Positions 24,507 to 32,731 of a stretch of 35,305 bases of DNA are shown here, piece after piece. The notes below the pieces were generated by a model. It was not told where the DNA came from. It did no database searches and saw only the letters and a list, made by a program, of their open reading frames with translations. Position 1 is the stretch's first letter. Each line of letters begins with the position of its first letter. The position numbers were made by a program, and so were the translations under genes. This stretch comes from JBOFFC01 sp051648405 (lineage in GTDB: Bacteria > Planctomycetota > Planctomycetia > Pirellulales > Lacipirellulaceae), in assembly GCA_051648405.1 (NCBI GenBank), contig JBOFFC010000110.1:1-35305 (forward strand). The letters run 5' to 3'.

Positions 24507-24562
24507 CGGAAGGTGGAGGGCGGAAGGAGGAAGGCGGAGGGGAGCAACGGTCCGTTGTCGGA

Positions 24563-25282
24563 CTAGGACGGTACGCCGACACGCGGGCAAAACTTGGCCA
24601 TCGAGCACGCGTCGCACTTCGGCTTGCGAGCTTCGCAGACGCGCCGCCCGTGGAAGATCATCCGGTGCGAGAAGTCGATCCAGGCCCTCTTCGGTAAGAG
24701 CGCGATCAAGTCACGCTCGACCTTCCCCGGGTCCTCTTGGGTGGTCAGCCCCAGCCGGCGGCTGAGCCTTCCGACGTGCGTGTCGACGACCACGCCGGTC
24801 GCCATGCCGAACGCGACGCCGAGCACCACGTTCGCCGTCTTGCGACCCACGCCGGGGAGCGCGACGAGCGCGTCGAGGTCTTGGGGGACCTCGCCGCCGT
24901 GCTCGTTGATGAGCGCCTGGCAGCACGCCTTGACGTTCTTCGCCTTGTTGCGGAAGAAGCCGGCGCTCTGCACGTATTTCTCGAGCCGCGCGACCGGCAG
25001 GGCGGCGATCGCCTCGGCCGTCGGGCAATCGGCGAACAGCTTCGCCGTGACCACGTTCACCCGCTCGTCGGTGCACTGTGCCGAGAGGATCGTCGCCACG
25101 AGGAGCTGCACGGGGGACTCGTGCCGCAGGGCGCACTCGGCGTCGGCGTGGTCCGCTTCGAGGCGCCGCAGGACCCGCGCCGCCTGCTTCTTCCGCTCGG
25201 CCGCGTCAACGGGGGCCGAACAAGCCGCGGCGGAATCGATCGGGGCAGCGGGACGCGGCTTGTCGCCAAGGCGGGGTGGCAT
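24563..25282 (-). CDS. nth: Endonuclease III
   Basis: 239 residues. A DNA glycosylase/AP lyase that removes oxidised pyrimidines. The helix-hairpin-helix LPGVGRKTANVVLG carries the catalytic Lys, and the catalytic Asp is in VVDTHVGRLSRRLGL. The C-terminal [4Fe-4S] loop has the spacing Cys-x6-Cys-x2-Cys-x5-Cys (CEARKPKCDACSMAKFC). An N-terminal extension of about 35 residues, Ala/Lys-rich, precedes the usual start of homology, so the real start could be internal. It is divergent from the LON-domain gene and probably leads an nth-dcd transcript. Confidence 0.94.
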   Translation of the reverse strand: MPPRLGDKPRPAAPIDSAAACSAPVDAAERKKQAARVLRRLEADHADAECALRHESPVQLLVATILSAQCTDERVNVVTAKLFADCPTAEAIAALPVARLEKYVQSAGFFRNKAKNVKACCQALINEHGGEVPQDLDALVALPGVGRKTANVVLGVAFGMATGVVVDTHVGRLSRRLGLTTQEDPGKVERDLIALLPKRAWIDFSHRMIFHGRRVCEARKPKCDACSMAKFCPRVGVPS

Positions 25283-25504
25283 AGGACGCGGACGAGCCGG
25301 GGCGCGGGGGCGACGTGCGCCTATTCTGCGGGCCTCACGCCTGGCGTCAACGCACGGAGCCGGCGGCCGACGCGGAAACGCGGCTTGTGTTGCCCCAATC
25401 CCCGACGGGACCTACACTTTTTTGGTGTCGTCGCGAACGGGCGGTCGCGCGGTTCGCCCTGTCGTAGTGGACCATCCCTCGGCTCTGCACGTCGTTCTTG
25501 AATC

Positions 25505-26194
25505 GTGAATGACCCCGCCTGGAGCTCCGACGACACGACGTTCGATGCGAGCTCTTTCTCGGGGGTTGCGCGGCTGTTCCCGTTGCCGGGCGTCGCGCTC
25601 TACCCGCGGATCGTCCAGCCGCTGCACATCTTCGAGGACCGCTATCGGGCGCTGATGGAGGACGCGCTCGCCGGCGATCGGTTGATCACCATGGCCGTGC
25701 TCTGCCCCGGCTGGGAGGGCGACTACCCGGGGAGGCCGCGGCTCGAGCCCGTCGCCTGCCTCGGCAGGATCGTCGCGCACCACCGCATGGCCGACGGTCG
25801 GTTCAATCTGCTCCTCGCCGGGGAACGCCGCGTGCGTCTTGTCGAAGAGCTTTCGCCGCCGCAGGCCTTCCGCCGCGCGGCGGTCGAGATCCTTGACGAC
25901 ATCGAGCCGTACGGACTGACGATCGACACGACCCGGCTCTGGCGCAGCTTGGCCGAAGCGTTCCGCCGCGCCCTGCCGGCTGGCGAGCCCCCCGAGGCGT
26001 TGCAGCAGGTCTTCAGCGACGAGACGCCGCTCGGGCTTCTGGCGGACCTAGCCGCCTACACGCTGCCGCTCCCGACCAGGGTCAAGGTCGCCGCGCTGGC
26101 CGAGGCCGATGTCGCTGTGCGGGCCGCGGCGCTCGTCGCCGAGCTGTCCGCTGGCGAGACGCCCCCGTTCCCCCCGCCGTTCAGCTTGAACTGA
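25505..26194 (+). CDS. LON substrate-binding-domain protein
   Basis: 229 residues, GTG start. The region FPLPGVALYPRIVQPLHIFEDRYRALMEDAL is the opening of a LON N-terminal (PF02190) domain, followed by a conserved CLGRIVAHHRMADGRFNLLLAGERRVRLVEE. There is no ATPase or protease domain, so this is the stand-alone group of unknown function, common in bacteria. A Pro-rich tail ends the protein. A weak upstream promoter-like pair TTGCCC (25390-25395) and TACACT (25413-25418), 17 bp apart, is a candidate only. It is divergent from nth. Confidence 0.88.
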   Translation: MNDPAWSSDDTTFDASSFSGVARLFPLPGVALYPRIVQPLHIFEDRYRALMEDALAGDRLITMAVLCPGWEGDYPGRPRLEPVACLGRIVAHHRMADGRFNLLLAGERRVRLVEELSPPQAFRRAAVEILDDIEPYGLTIDTTRLWRSLAEAFRRALPAGEPPEALQQVFSDETPLGLLADLAAYTLPLPTRVKVAALAEADVAVRAAALVAELSAGETPPFPPPFSLN

Positions 26195-26363
26195 CCCGCG
26201 CATTCGCGGGGCTCGGCGTTGTCGGGCCCGTCGAACCGCGCCGATCCGGGGCCGACGGCCTCTCGGCGACCGCGCCGCCGGGATACGATGAGGTAACCCC
26301 CCCGCCCGCCTTCGTTCCCACCGCCATGGCACTGCGCCCCGGGCGGAACCTCCCCCCCACCGC

Positions 26364-29300
26364 ATGCCGCCGCTCCCCAGCCGGATCGCCGAAGACCTGC
26401 GTGGCGTTGTTGCGGGGGACGTGCTGTGCGACGACCTGTCGAGGGCCCTCTACGCCACCGACGCGAGTCTCTACGAGATCACGCCGGCGGCCGTCGTCCG
26501 GCCGCGGGTCACGTCGGACGTCGTCGCGGTGGTCCGTTACGCGGTCGATCAGGGCCTGCCGATTCATCCGCGCGGCGCGGGGTCGGGGCTCGCCGGTGGG
26601 GCGGTTGGCGAGGGGATCGTCGTCGATTTCTCGCGGTACATGCGGCGGCTGCTGAGCGACGACGGCGCGACGGTCCGAGTCCAACCGGGGCTCGTTCACG
26701 CCGAGCTCAACCGCCGCCTTGCCGCGACGGGACGCGTGTTCGGCCCCGACCCGGCGATGACCGACGTCACGACGCTCGGTGGGGTCGTGGCGGTGGACGG
26801 CAGCGGCAGCCGCCGCCCCGCTTACGGGTCGGCGCGTGACCACGTCGTCGGGTTGACGATGGTCCTCTCCGACGGCGCCGTCGTGCGCTTCGGCCGGGGG
26901 AACGACAAGGCGACGCAGCCGAGCGACGAGGCGTCCGCCGAACCGCCGCACGCGCGCGCCCCCCAGGTCGCGGCGGCCGTTTCCGAGGTGCTCGACGTTC
27001 GCCGCGACGTCATCCGCGAGCACGCCCCGCACGGTTGCGGCAACGGCAGCGGCTACGCCCTCGACTTGCTGCTCGCCGCGAGCGACGCAAGCATCAAGGG
27101 GGGCGTCGATGGCGCGGCGATCGACCTCTTGCCGCTCGTCGTCGGGAGCGAGGGGACCCTCGGCATGCTGACCGAGCTGACGCTGCGCGCGACTCCGCTG
27201 CCGAACGTGGTCGGGGCGGCCCTGCTGACCTTCACGAGCCTGGAGCGCGCCGCGCTCGCCGTGCAGGCGATCACCCCGCTGGGGATCGCCGCCTGCGACC
27301 TGATGGACCGTCGGCACGTGAGCCTCGCGCGAGAGCTCGACCCGCGCTACGAGGTGCTCCTCTCCGGCGCCGCCGAAGCGGTCCTCTACGTCGAGGTGTT
27401 CGACGACACCCAATCGGGCGCTAGCGAACGACTCGGCCGCGTGATCGACGCGGTGCGCGGCGACGCGCCCCTGGCGGCCGACGCCTTGGTGGCCGACGGG
27501 CCGGAGGAACTGCGGCTGTTCAGCGAGTTGTCGCGGAAGTTCGTCTCCTACCTGCACGGACTGAAGGGGAACCGCCGGGCGACCCCGGGGGTCGAGGACA
27601 TCACGCTCCCTCCGGCTGCGCTGCCGCAGTTCTTCAACCGCTTGCAAGAGACGCTCAAACGCCGGCAGGTGACGGCGAGCGTCTTCGGCCACGCGGCCCA
27701 CGGACAGATCCACCTGCGGCCGCTGCTCGACGTGGCGAACCCCGCCGACCTGCGCAAGCTCGAGACCCTGGCGAGCGAGCTCTACGAGACCGTTTGGCTG
27801 CTGGGGGGCTCGATGTCGGGGGAGCACGGCGACGGGCTCAGCCGCACGCCGTTCACGTCGCGGCAGCACGGGCCGCTGGTGAACGTGTTCCGCGAGGTGA
27901 AGCGGGTCTTCGACCCGGCGGGCGTGATGAACCCCGGCAAGATCGTCCCCGCCCCCGGCGCGCGGATGACGCACAACACGCGGCGGCAGGTCGCTGCGCG
28001 GCACACGGCCGACGACGACCCGCGGCCGCAGGGGAGCGCGCCGCCGCTCCCCGACACCGCGGGGGACGCGGACCAAGGCGCCGCGGCGACCGTCGAGCTG
28101 CAGCTCGAGTGGGACGCCGACGAGGCGACCCTCGCCGCGCGAACCTGCAACGGCTGCGGCGCGTGCCGATCGACCGGGCCGAACGTGCGGATGTGCCCGA
28201 TCTTCCGCTTCACGCCGCGCGAAGAGGCGTCGCCGCGGGCGAAGGCGAACCTGCTCCGCGCTGTGCTCAGCGGTCGATTGCCCGCCGACACGTTGGTCCG
28301 GGACGACGCGCGCGGCGTGGCCGACCTGTGCGTCCACTGTCATCAGTGCCGCATCGACTGCCCGGCCGAGGTCGACATCCCACGGATGATGGTCGAGGCG
28401 AAGGGTGCGCACGTGCGGACCAACGGGCTGCCGCTGGACCTGTGGTGGACCACACGCATCGACGCCGTCGCGCGTCAGTTGTCGCGCTGGCCGACGGTCG
28501 CCAACCGGATGCTCGCGAGCCGCCGGCTCCGTTGGCTGCTGGAACGGTTGACCGGGCTCGCCGCGGGTCGCAAGCTGCCGCGGCTCACGCGGCGAGCCTA
28601 CTTGCGACGGGCCCATTCGCGCAAGCTCGACCGACCGCCGGAGGCCGGCGCCGAGACGGTCCTCTATTTCGTCGACACCTACGCGAACTACTTCGACGCC
28701 GAGCTGGCCGAGGCCTTCGAGCGCGTCGTCAAGCGCCACGGCGTCGCGCTCTACGTGCCGCAGGACCAGCTCCACAGCGGCATGCCAATGATCGTCCAAG
28801 GCGCGCTCGACGCGGCGCGCGACGTGGCGGAGCGCAACGTCTCGCTGCTGGCCGAGGCGATCCGCAAGGGGCACACGGTGGTCGCCACCGAACCGTCGGC
28901 CGTGCTGGCTCTCACCCGGGAGTACCCGATCCTACTCGGCGGCGACGAGGACGCGCTGCTCGTCGCGCAGCACACGCAGGAGGCTTGCCACTACCTGTGG
29001 CGGCGTCACCTGGCGGCCAAACTGCAACTCGACCTGAAGCCGATCAAGCTGCGGGTCGCGTACCATCAACCGTGCCACGTGCGCGCGCTGGGGATCGGCG
29101 CCCCCGCCGAGAACCTGCTGCGGCTGATCCCCGGCCTGACGCCAACGCACGTCGAGCGCGGGTGCAGCGGCATGGCCGGCACGTTCGGCCTGCTGAAGCG
29201 CAACTACCGGAGCAGCCTCCGCGCCGGGTTGCCGCTGCTCTCCGAGTTGCGCGAAGGCCCGTACGACGTGGGGGCGACGGAGTGCGGCGCGTGCCGCACC

Positions 29301-29426
29301 CAAATGGAACAGAGCACGCCGTTCGCCACGCTCCACCCGATCAAACTGCTAGCGGCGAGCTACGGCGTGATGCCCGAGGTACTGAACCGCTTGCCGATCT
29401 CAGCAAACTCGCCAACCTCAACATAA
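26364..29426 (+). CDS. YdiJ-like FAD/Fe-S D-2-hydroxyacid dehydrogenase
   Basis: 1020 residues, matching the length and order of E. coli YdiJ, a D-2-hydroxyglutarate dehydrogenase. The N-terminal FAD-binding domain (about 1-260) shows IHPRGAGSGLAGGAVGEG and MTDVTTLGGVVAVDGSGSRR. The FAD-oxidase C-terminal domain (about 280-540) has FGHAAHGQIHLRPLLD and MSGEHGDGLSRT. The ferredoxin-like part has Cys clusters CNGCGACRST (about 594) and CVHCHQCRIDCP (about 655). The CCG heterodisulfide-reductase-type domain has YHQPCHVRALG (about 899), GCSGMAGTFG (about 933) and ECGACRTQMEQ (about 973). The actual substrate, D-2-hydroxyglutarate or D-lactate, is not decided. It heads a plus-strand run with a cysteine desulfurase-like gene 41 bp behind. 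Confidence 0.9.
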   Translation: MPPLPSRIAEDLRGVVAGDVLCDDLSRALYATDASLYEITPAAVVRPRVTSDVVAVVRYAVDQGLPIHPRGAGSGLAGGAVGEGIVVDFSRYMRRLLSDDGATVRVQPGLVHAELNRRLAATGRVFGPDPAMTDVTTLGGVVAVDGSGSRRPAYGSARDHVVGLTMVLSDGAVVRFGRGNDKATQPSDEASAEPPHARAPQVAAAVSEVLDVRRDVIREHAPHGCGNGSGYALDLLLAASDASIKGGVDGAAIDLLPLVVGSEGTLGMLTELTLRATPLPNVVGAALLTFTSLERAALAVQAITPLGIAACDLMDRRHVSLARELDPRYEVLLSGAAEAVLYVEVFDDTQSGASERLGRVIDAVRGDAPLAADALVADGPEELRLFSELSRKFVSYLHGLKGNRRATPGVEDITLPPAALPQFFNRLQETLKRRQVTASVFGHAAHGQIHLRPLLDVANPADLRKLETLASELYETVWLLGGSMSGEHGDGLSRTPFTSRQHGPLVNVFREVKRVFDPAGVMNPGKIVPAPGARMTHNTRRQVAARHTADDDPRPQGSAPPLPDTAGDADQGAAATVELQLEWDADEATLAARTCNGCGACRSTGPNVRMCPIFRFTPREEASPRAKANLLRAVLSGRLPADTLVRDDARGVADLCVHCHQCRIDCPAEVDIPRMMVEAKGAHVRTNGLPLDLWWTTRIDAVARQLSRWPTVANRMLASRRLRWLLERLTGLAAGRKLPRLTRRAYLRRAHSRKLDRPPEAGAETVLYFVDTYANYFDAELAEAFERVVKRHGVALYVPQDQLHSGMPMIVQGALDAARDVAERNVSLLAEAIRKGHTVVATEPSAVLALTREYPILLGGDEDALLVAQHTQEACHYLWRRHLAAKLQLDLKPIKLRVAYHQPCHVRALGIGAPAENLLRLIPGLTPTHVERGCSGMAGTFGLLKRNYRSSLRAGLPLLSELREGPYDVGATECGACRTQMEQSTPFATLHPIKLLAASYGVMPEVLNRLPISANSPTST

Positions 29427-29467
29427 GTAGTGCAGAGCGGCCGCAAGCCGATTCCCAGGCGCCCCCG

Positions 29468-30643
29468 ATGCCCCGCATTTATCTCGATAACGCCGCCACC
29501 AGTTGGCCGAAGCCGCCATGCGTGTGGGACGCGGTCGAGGACTGGCAGCGCCGCGTCGGCGCCCCGTACGGGCGCGGCGGACACGACTCGGCGATCGAGG
29601 CCAGCACGCTGGTCGAGCGCGCCCGCACCTCCCTCGCGCGGCTGCTCGGCGAGAGCGACGCGCGTCGCGTGACCTTCGCCGCGAGCGGGACGGACGCCCT
29701 GAACACGGCGCTGCTCGGCGTCCTGCGCGCAGGCGACCACGTCGTAACGACCGTCGCCGAGCACAACGCGGTCCTCCGGCCGCTGCGGGCGCTCGCCGAC
29801 GTGACCCGCGGCGCGCCGGTCGAGACGACGTACGTCGGCGTCGATCCCCAGGGGTACGTCGATCCCGACGACGTGCGTCGCGCGCTGCGGCCGAGTACCC
29901 GCCTGGTCTCGATCGTCCACGCGTCGAACGTCACCGGCGCCGTCCAGCCGGTTCAGGAGATCGCGTCGATCGCTCGGGCGAACGGGTCGCTCGTCCTCTT
30001 GGACGTTGCGCAGTCGATCGGTCGATTTCCCGTGGACGTCGGTGCCCTGGGCGCCGACCTCGTCGCCGCGCCGACGCACAAGTCGCTGATGTCCCCCCTA
30101 GGGCTGGGCTTCCTTTGGGTCCGGAGTGGCGTCGAGCAGCACGTCCGACCGCTTCGCTACGGGGGCGCGGCCTCGGGGGGGGACTCGTTCGACCAACCCG
30201 TCGATATGCCGCACCGCTTCGAGGCGGGGAGCCTCAACGTGCCGGCCATCGTCGGCCTCGCCGCGGCGCTCGCGCTGTTTGACGAGCAGGGACTCGCCCC
30301 CCTGGCGACCAGGGCCGCCCAGCGCCTCGAGCGCCTCTGCGACGGGCTCGCCGACACTCCTGGGGTCCTGCTCATCGGTCCCAGCGACCCACTGTGTCGC
30401 GCAGGCGTTGTGAGCTTTACGGTCGATGGCTACGATCCGCAGGAGTTCGCCGCGCTGCTGGCGAGTGTCGCGGGGGTCGAATGCCGCGCGGGGCTGCACT
30501 GCGCGCCGCGACTCCACGAGGCGCTCGGCACGCTGTCCGGCGGGGGCGCCATCCGGTTCAGCCCCGGCCCGTGGACGACGATCGAGGAGATCGACGCCGC
30601 GGTCGCGGCCGTACGGCGACTCGCTGCCTCGGCCCCCGTTTGA
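29468..30643 (+). CDS. Cysteine desulfurase-like class V aminotransferase
   Basis: 391 residues from ATG 29468. A PLP enzyme of the SufS/Csd type, transferring sulfur from cysteine to an acceptor. It starts IYLDNAATSWPKPP. The PLP Lys is in APTHKSLMSPLG (about residue 204), with LLDVAQSIGRFPVDV supplying the conserved Asp-x-x-Gln. The active-site loop Cys is present in CRAGLHCAPRLHE (about 338-346), close to the group-II pattern R-x-G-x-H-C. The subfamily with a 390-residue length and this motif is often annotated as a cysteine desulfurase family protein. It lies between two Fe-S or Cys-cluster proteins, which suggests a role in loading their clusters (inference). Confidence 0.9.
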   Translation: MPRIYLDNAATSWPKPPCVWDAVEDWQRRVGAPYGRGGHDSAIEASTLVERARTSLARLLGESDARRVTFAASGTDALNTALLGVLRAGDHVVTTVAEHNAVLRPLRALADVTRGAPVETTYVGVDPQGYVDPDDVRRALRPSTRLVSIVHASNVTGAVQPVQEIASIARANGSLVLLDVAQSIGRFPVDVGALGADLVAAPTHKSLMSPLGLGFLWVRSGVEQHVRPLRYGGAASGGDSFDQPVDMPHRFEAGSLNVPAIVGLAAALALFDEQGLAPLATRAAQRLERLCDGLADTPGVLLIGPSDPLCRAGVVSFTVDGYDPQEFAALLASVAGVECRAGLHCAPRLHEALGTLSGGGAIRFSPGPWTTIEEIDAAVAAVRRLAASAPV

Positions 30644-30668
30644 TTCGCCCCTCTCCCGCGGAGTCCGC

Positions 30669-31112
30669 TTGGCCCGTTCAACCCCCGACCCGGACGACCC
30701 CACCAAACCGTGGCACCACGCGGGCTTGCGCTTCACCTGCACGGGCTGCGGTGATTGCTGCTCGGGAGGGGCGGGGTACGTGTGGGTCAACAAGGAGGAG
30801 GTCGCGGCGATGGCCGAGCTGGCGGGGCTGGGAATCGCCGAGTTCGAGGCCCTGCGGGTCCGCTCGGTGGGGGTTCGACGGAGCCTCAAGGAACGGCCCG
30901 GCGGGGACTGCGTCCTCCTGGACGCAACCACGCGCAAGTGCACGCTCTACGACGCCCGGCCGCGCCAGTGCCGCACCTGGCCGTTCTGGGACTCGACCGT
31001 GAAGAGCCCCCAGGCGTGGACGGCCACCTGCGAAGCGTGCCCCGGAGCGGGGGTCGGTAAGCTCTATTCGCTCGAGTCGATCGAAGCCGAGCGGGCCGTG
31101 ATCCGCATCTAG
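30669..31112 (+). CDS. YkgJ family Cys-cluster protein
   Basis: 147 residues from TTG 30669, which I prefer because GGAG (30660-30663) lies 5 bases upstream and no ATG occurs before the Cys motif; the frame is open further into the previous gene. The family pattern is clear: FTCTGCGDCCSGG, then CVLLDATTRKCTLYDARPRQCRTWPFW, then CEACPGAGVGK. YkgJ proteins probably bind a zinc or Fe-S cluster; their role is unknown. It starts 26 bp after the cysteine desulfurase-like gene on the same strand. Confidence 0.88.
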   Translation: MARSTPDPDDPTKPWHHAGLRFTCTGCGDCCSGGAGYVWVNKEEVAAMAELAGLGIAEFEALRVRSVGVRRSLKERPGGDCVLLDATTRKCTLYDARPRQCRTWPFWDSTVKSPQAWTATCEACPGAGVGKLYSLESIEAERAVIRI

Positions 31113-31218
31113 TCCGCGAGCTCGCCCGCGCGGGGTCGCCAGGGCCCACCGTCGCCGGCACAGTTCCGCGAGCATCCCAGGTCCGGGTGCGCCGATTTGG
31201 AAGACTTTGCGGGTTGGC

Positions 31219-31246
31219 TAAAGATGTCCGTGGGGGAGGCCGATAC
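31219..31246 (+). promoter_or_regulatory. Sigma-28 (FliA)-like promoter
   Basis: TAAAGATG (31219-31226) and GCCGATAC (31239-31246) match the FliA consensus TAAAGTTT-N11-GCCGATAA at 13 of 16 positions with a spacer of 12. The closest downstream gene on that strand is HU, almost 390 bp away. Confidence 0.5.
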
Positions 31247-31255
31247 CGAATCTAA

Positions 31256-31439
31256 CGCCGCGTTCGGCGACGGGGCCCGGCTTGCCCCCCAGATCGTCGA
31301 TCGCGAGACGTAAACCATTACGAGCAATCGATTTGCGGCATTCGTGGCCGGCTCAACGCCGCGTCAAAACCGGCCTTCGAGCGATAAGCCTTTACCAAAT
31401 AAGGGGTTAGCATTCGTGAGCGGGGCGACTTTGGTCGCC
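31256..31439 (+). ncRNA. Candidate structured transcript behind the sigma-28-like promoter
   Basis: Right after the promoter come hairpin CGCCG-CGTT-CGGCG (31256-31269) and hairpin GGGGC-N7-GCCCC (31272-31288). Further on is GGCGAC-TTTG-GTCGCC (31424-31439), which could end a transcript. No ORF lies between them. No known RNA family is recognised; it could equally be a long HU leader. Confidence 0.25.
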
Positions 31440-31490
31440 AGCCGGTGACGCCCAGCGGCGCCCGTGAAGCCCCCGCACGGACCACGAATG

Positions 31491-31519
31491 TTGACACTAA
31501 GTGTTGTCAGACTTACACT
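31491..31519 (+). promoter_or_regulatory. HU gene promoter with overlapping ACACT/AGTGT half-sites
   Basis: TTGACA (31491-31496) and TACACT (31514-31519) with a 17-bp spacer. Half-sites ACACT (31494-31498), AGTGT (31500-31504) and ACACT (31515-31519) cover both boxes, and TGACA-N8-TGTCA spans 31492-31509. This looks like an operator on a strong promoter. Confidence 0.65.
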
Positions 31520-31565
31520 TGGGACGACAAGCCAACCCATAAGAAAGGCGTCGGGGACCCCTTCA

Positions 31566-31616
31566 GGCGGCATTCCGCCAAAGGACCCGGGCGAGCCCTC
31601 GTGAGAGGGGGCCTTT
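31566..31616 (+). promoter_or_regulatory. Two-hairpin leader of the HU mRNA
   Basis: Hairpin 1 is GGCGG-CATT-CCGCC (31566-31579). Hairpin 2 has AAAGG (31580-31584) paired with CCTTT (31612-31616), enclosing CCCTC-GTGA-GAGGG (31596-31609), a GNRA-type tetraloop. The Shine-Dalgarno GGGGAG (31623-31628) follows a few bases later, so the fold could affect translation. Confidence 0.5.
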
Positions 31617-31634
31617 CACCTCGGGGAGTCCGTC

Positions 31635-32093
31635 GTGACCAAGAAAGAGATCGTCAAGACCATCTCTGAGGAGATCGGGCTGACGCAACTCAAGACGAAG
31701 GAAATCGTCCAGAAGACGTTCGACGCCATCGTCGAAACGCTGGTCGAGGACCGTCGGATCGAGCTGCGGAACTTCGGCGTGTTCGAGGTCAAGAAGCGGG
31801 CCGCCCGGAAAGCCCGCAACCCCCGGACAGGCGAGAAGGTCGAGGTCGCCGAGAAGTTCGTCGTGACCTTTAAGCCCGGCAAGGAGATGGAAGAACGGGT
31901 CCGCGAGCTCGAACGCCGGGCGGCCGAAGAGGCCGCCGCACTCCGAGCGGCAGCGGCCGCGGCCCTCGCTAACGGACAACCTACCGACAGCCCGGCGACG
32001 GGAAGCCCAGCGACCGCTGCGGATCACTTCTCCGCGTACGGCCGCCCGGCATCCCCGGGCGCCAGCAGCGGGGCGGCCTCGCCGACGAACTAG
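31635..32093 (+). CDS. HU family DNA-binding protein with extended tail
   Basis: 152 residues, GTG start with GGGGAG six bases upstream. Residues 1-90 are a full HU/IHF domain: MTKKEIVKTISEEIGLTQ, the beta-arm region with RRIELRNFGVFEVKKRAARK and ARNPRTGEKVEVAEKFVVTF, and the closing KPGKEMEERV. It is a histone-like, DNA-bending nucleoid protein. About 60 extra residues follow: a charged helix (RVRELERRAAEEAAALRAAA) and a Pro/Ser/Ala/Gly-rich, weakly charged tail. Such tails are known in several phyla, but usually Lys-rich; this one is not. The gene has its own strong promoter and leader and likely is monocistronic. Confidence 0.93.
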   Translation: MTKKEIVKTISEEIGLTQLKTKEIVQKTFDAIVETLVEDRRIELRNFGVFEVKKRAARKARNPRTGEKVEVAEKFVVTFKPGKEMEERVRELERRAAEEAAALRAAAAAALANGQPTDSPATGSPATAADHFSAYGRPASPGASSGAASPTN

Positions 32094-32290
32094 ACGAAAA
32101 CCCAAGGTGCGGAGCGGTTGGCGACCCGAGCGGCCTCGACACGCCTCTCAACCGTCGCTAGCTTCCGCCACCCGACCCGACTCTCGACCTTCGCACGCGT
32201 AGAAGCGCTCTCGGCGCCAGGACGGCCCGGCAGCGGACACCAATTCGTCACCGCCGACGCCCGCGGGGTTCGCCCCGCAGGGAAGTTGCT

Positions 32291-32299
32291 CAAGGAGGA
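32291..32299 (+). promoter_or_regulatory. Strong Shine-Dalgarno of the small lipoprotein gene
   Basis: CAAGGAGGA, the strongest ribosome binding site in the window, precedes ATG 32310 by about 10 bases and fixes that start. Confidence 0.8.
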
Positions 32300-32309
32300 G
32301 CGCCGTCCC

Positions 32310-32528
32310 ATGCGAAACCTGCTTCTGACCCTGACGGTCGCCTGCGGTCTCGCCTCGAGCACCGGGTGTCTGATCCCGATGTACTCGGCCGACCCGGCGC
32401 GGCGCGCCCAGCAGCTCATCTACACGTCGGAGGACCTCCGCACGTTCCTCGACGAGTGGGAACGCATCTGGTTCCTCGACGGGCCGAGCAACCTCAAGCC
32501 GTACCGCACCAGCGGCCTCGTGCTGTAG
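32310..32528 (+). CDS. Small putative lipoprotein
   Basis: 72 residues. The N-terminus RNLLLTLTVACGLASSTGC has a hydrophobic core and a Cys at residue 20 preceded by S-T-G, an atypical but acceptable lipobox. The mature part (about 50 residues) reads LIPMYSADPARRAQQLIYTS, then EDLRTFLDEWERIWFLDGPS, ending YRTSGLVL; the Trp-rich EWERIWFLD and the PYRT end resemble a short conserved planctomycete protein family I recall, without known function. The start is fixed by a perfect Shine-Dalgarno sequence. It lies between HU and pyrD. Confidence 0.8.
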   Translation: MRNLLLTLTVACGLASSTGCLIPMYSADPARRAQQLIYTSEDLRTFLDEWERIWFLDGPSNLKPYRTSGLVL

Positions 32529-32608
32529 CGCGGGACAGGCTCCCACGGGTGGTCGCTGTGCGATCGCTCGGCAGTGCTCCGCTCGCACGGCTCCGTCTAC
32601 GCTCCCGC

Positions 32609-32635
32609 GAGCCCCGCCGCCGTCGGCCGGGGCTC
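32609..32635 (+). terminator. Candidate terminator hairpin after the small lipoprotein gene
   Basis: GAGCCCCG (32609-32616) and CGGGGCTC (32628-32635) form an 8-bp stem, extended by an inner CCG/CGG pair. The T-run is missing. Confidence 0.4.
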
Positions 32636-32731
32636 GGCGCGTTGGTACGCCGCTAGGACCCCCCGCGCGGTGCGGTTAGGCTGAAGGGCTCGATGCTCGC
32701 CCCGTTTCTCGCCCGCTAGCGCTGTAGCCGA

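Larger units (their letters stand above)
31113..31634. other. Long non-coding stretch upstream of HU
   Basis: 522 bp without a credible ORF, more A/T-rich in parts than its surroundings. It contains a sigma-28-like promoter (31219-31246) followed by several hairpins, then the HU promoter (31491-31519) and a two-hairpin leader (31566-31616). Confidence 0.7.

Noticed and set aside
25390..25418. A promoter TTGCCC-N17-TACACT before the LON-domain gene
   Set aside because: Only three of six -35 positions fit; kept as a remark in the gene entry, not as a feature.
26181..28874. An 897-codon frame antisense to the YdiJ-like gene
   Set aside because: Same reason: no homology and it opposes a well-supported enzyme.
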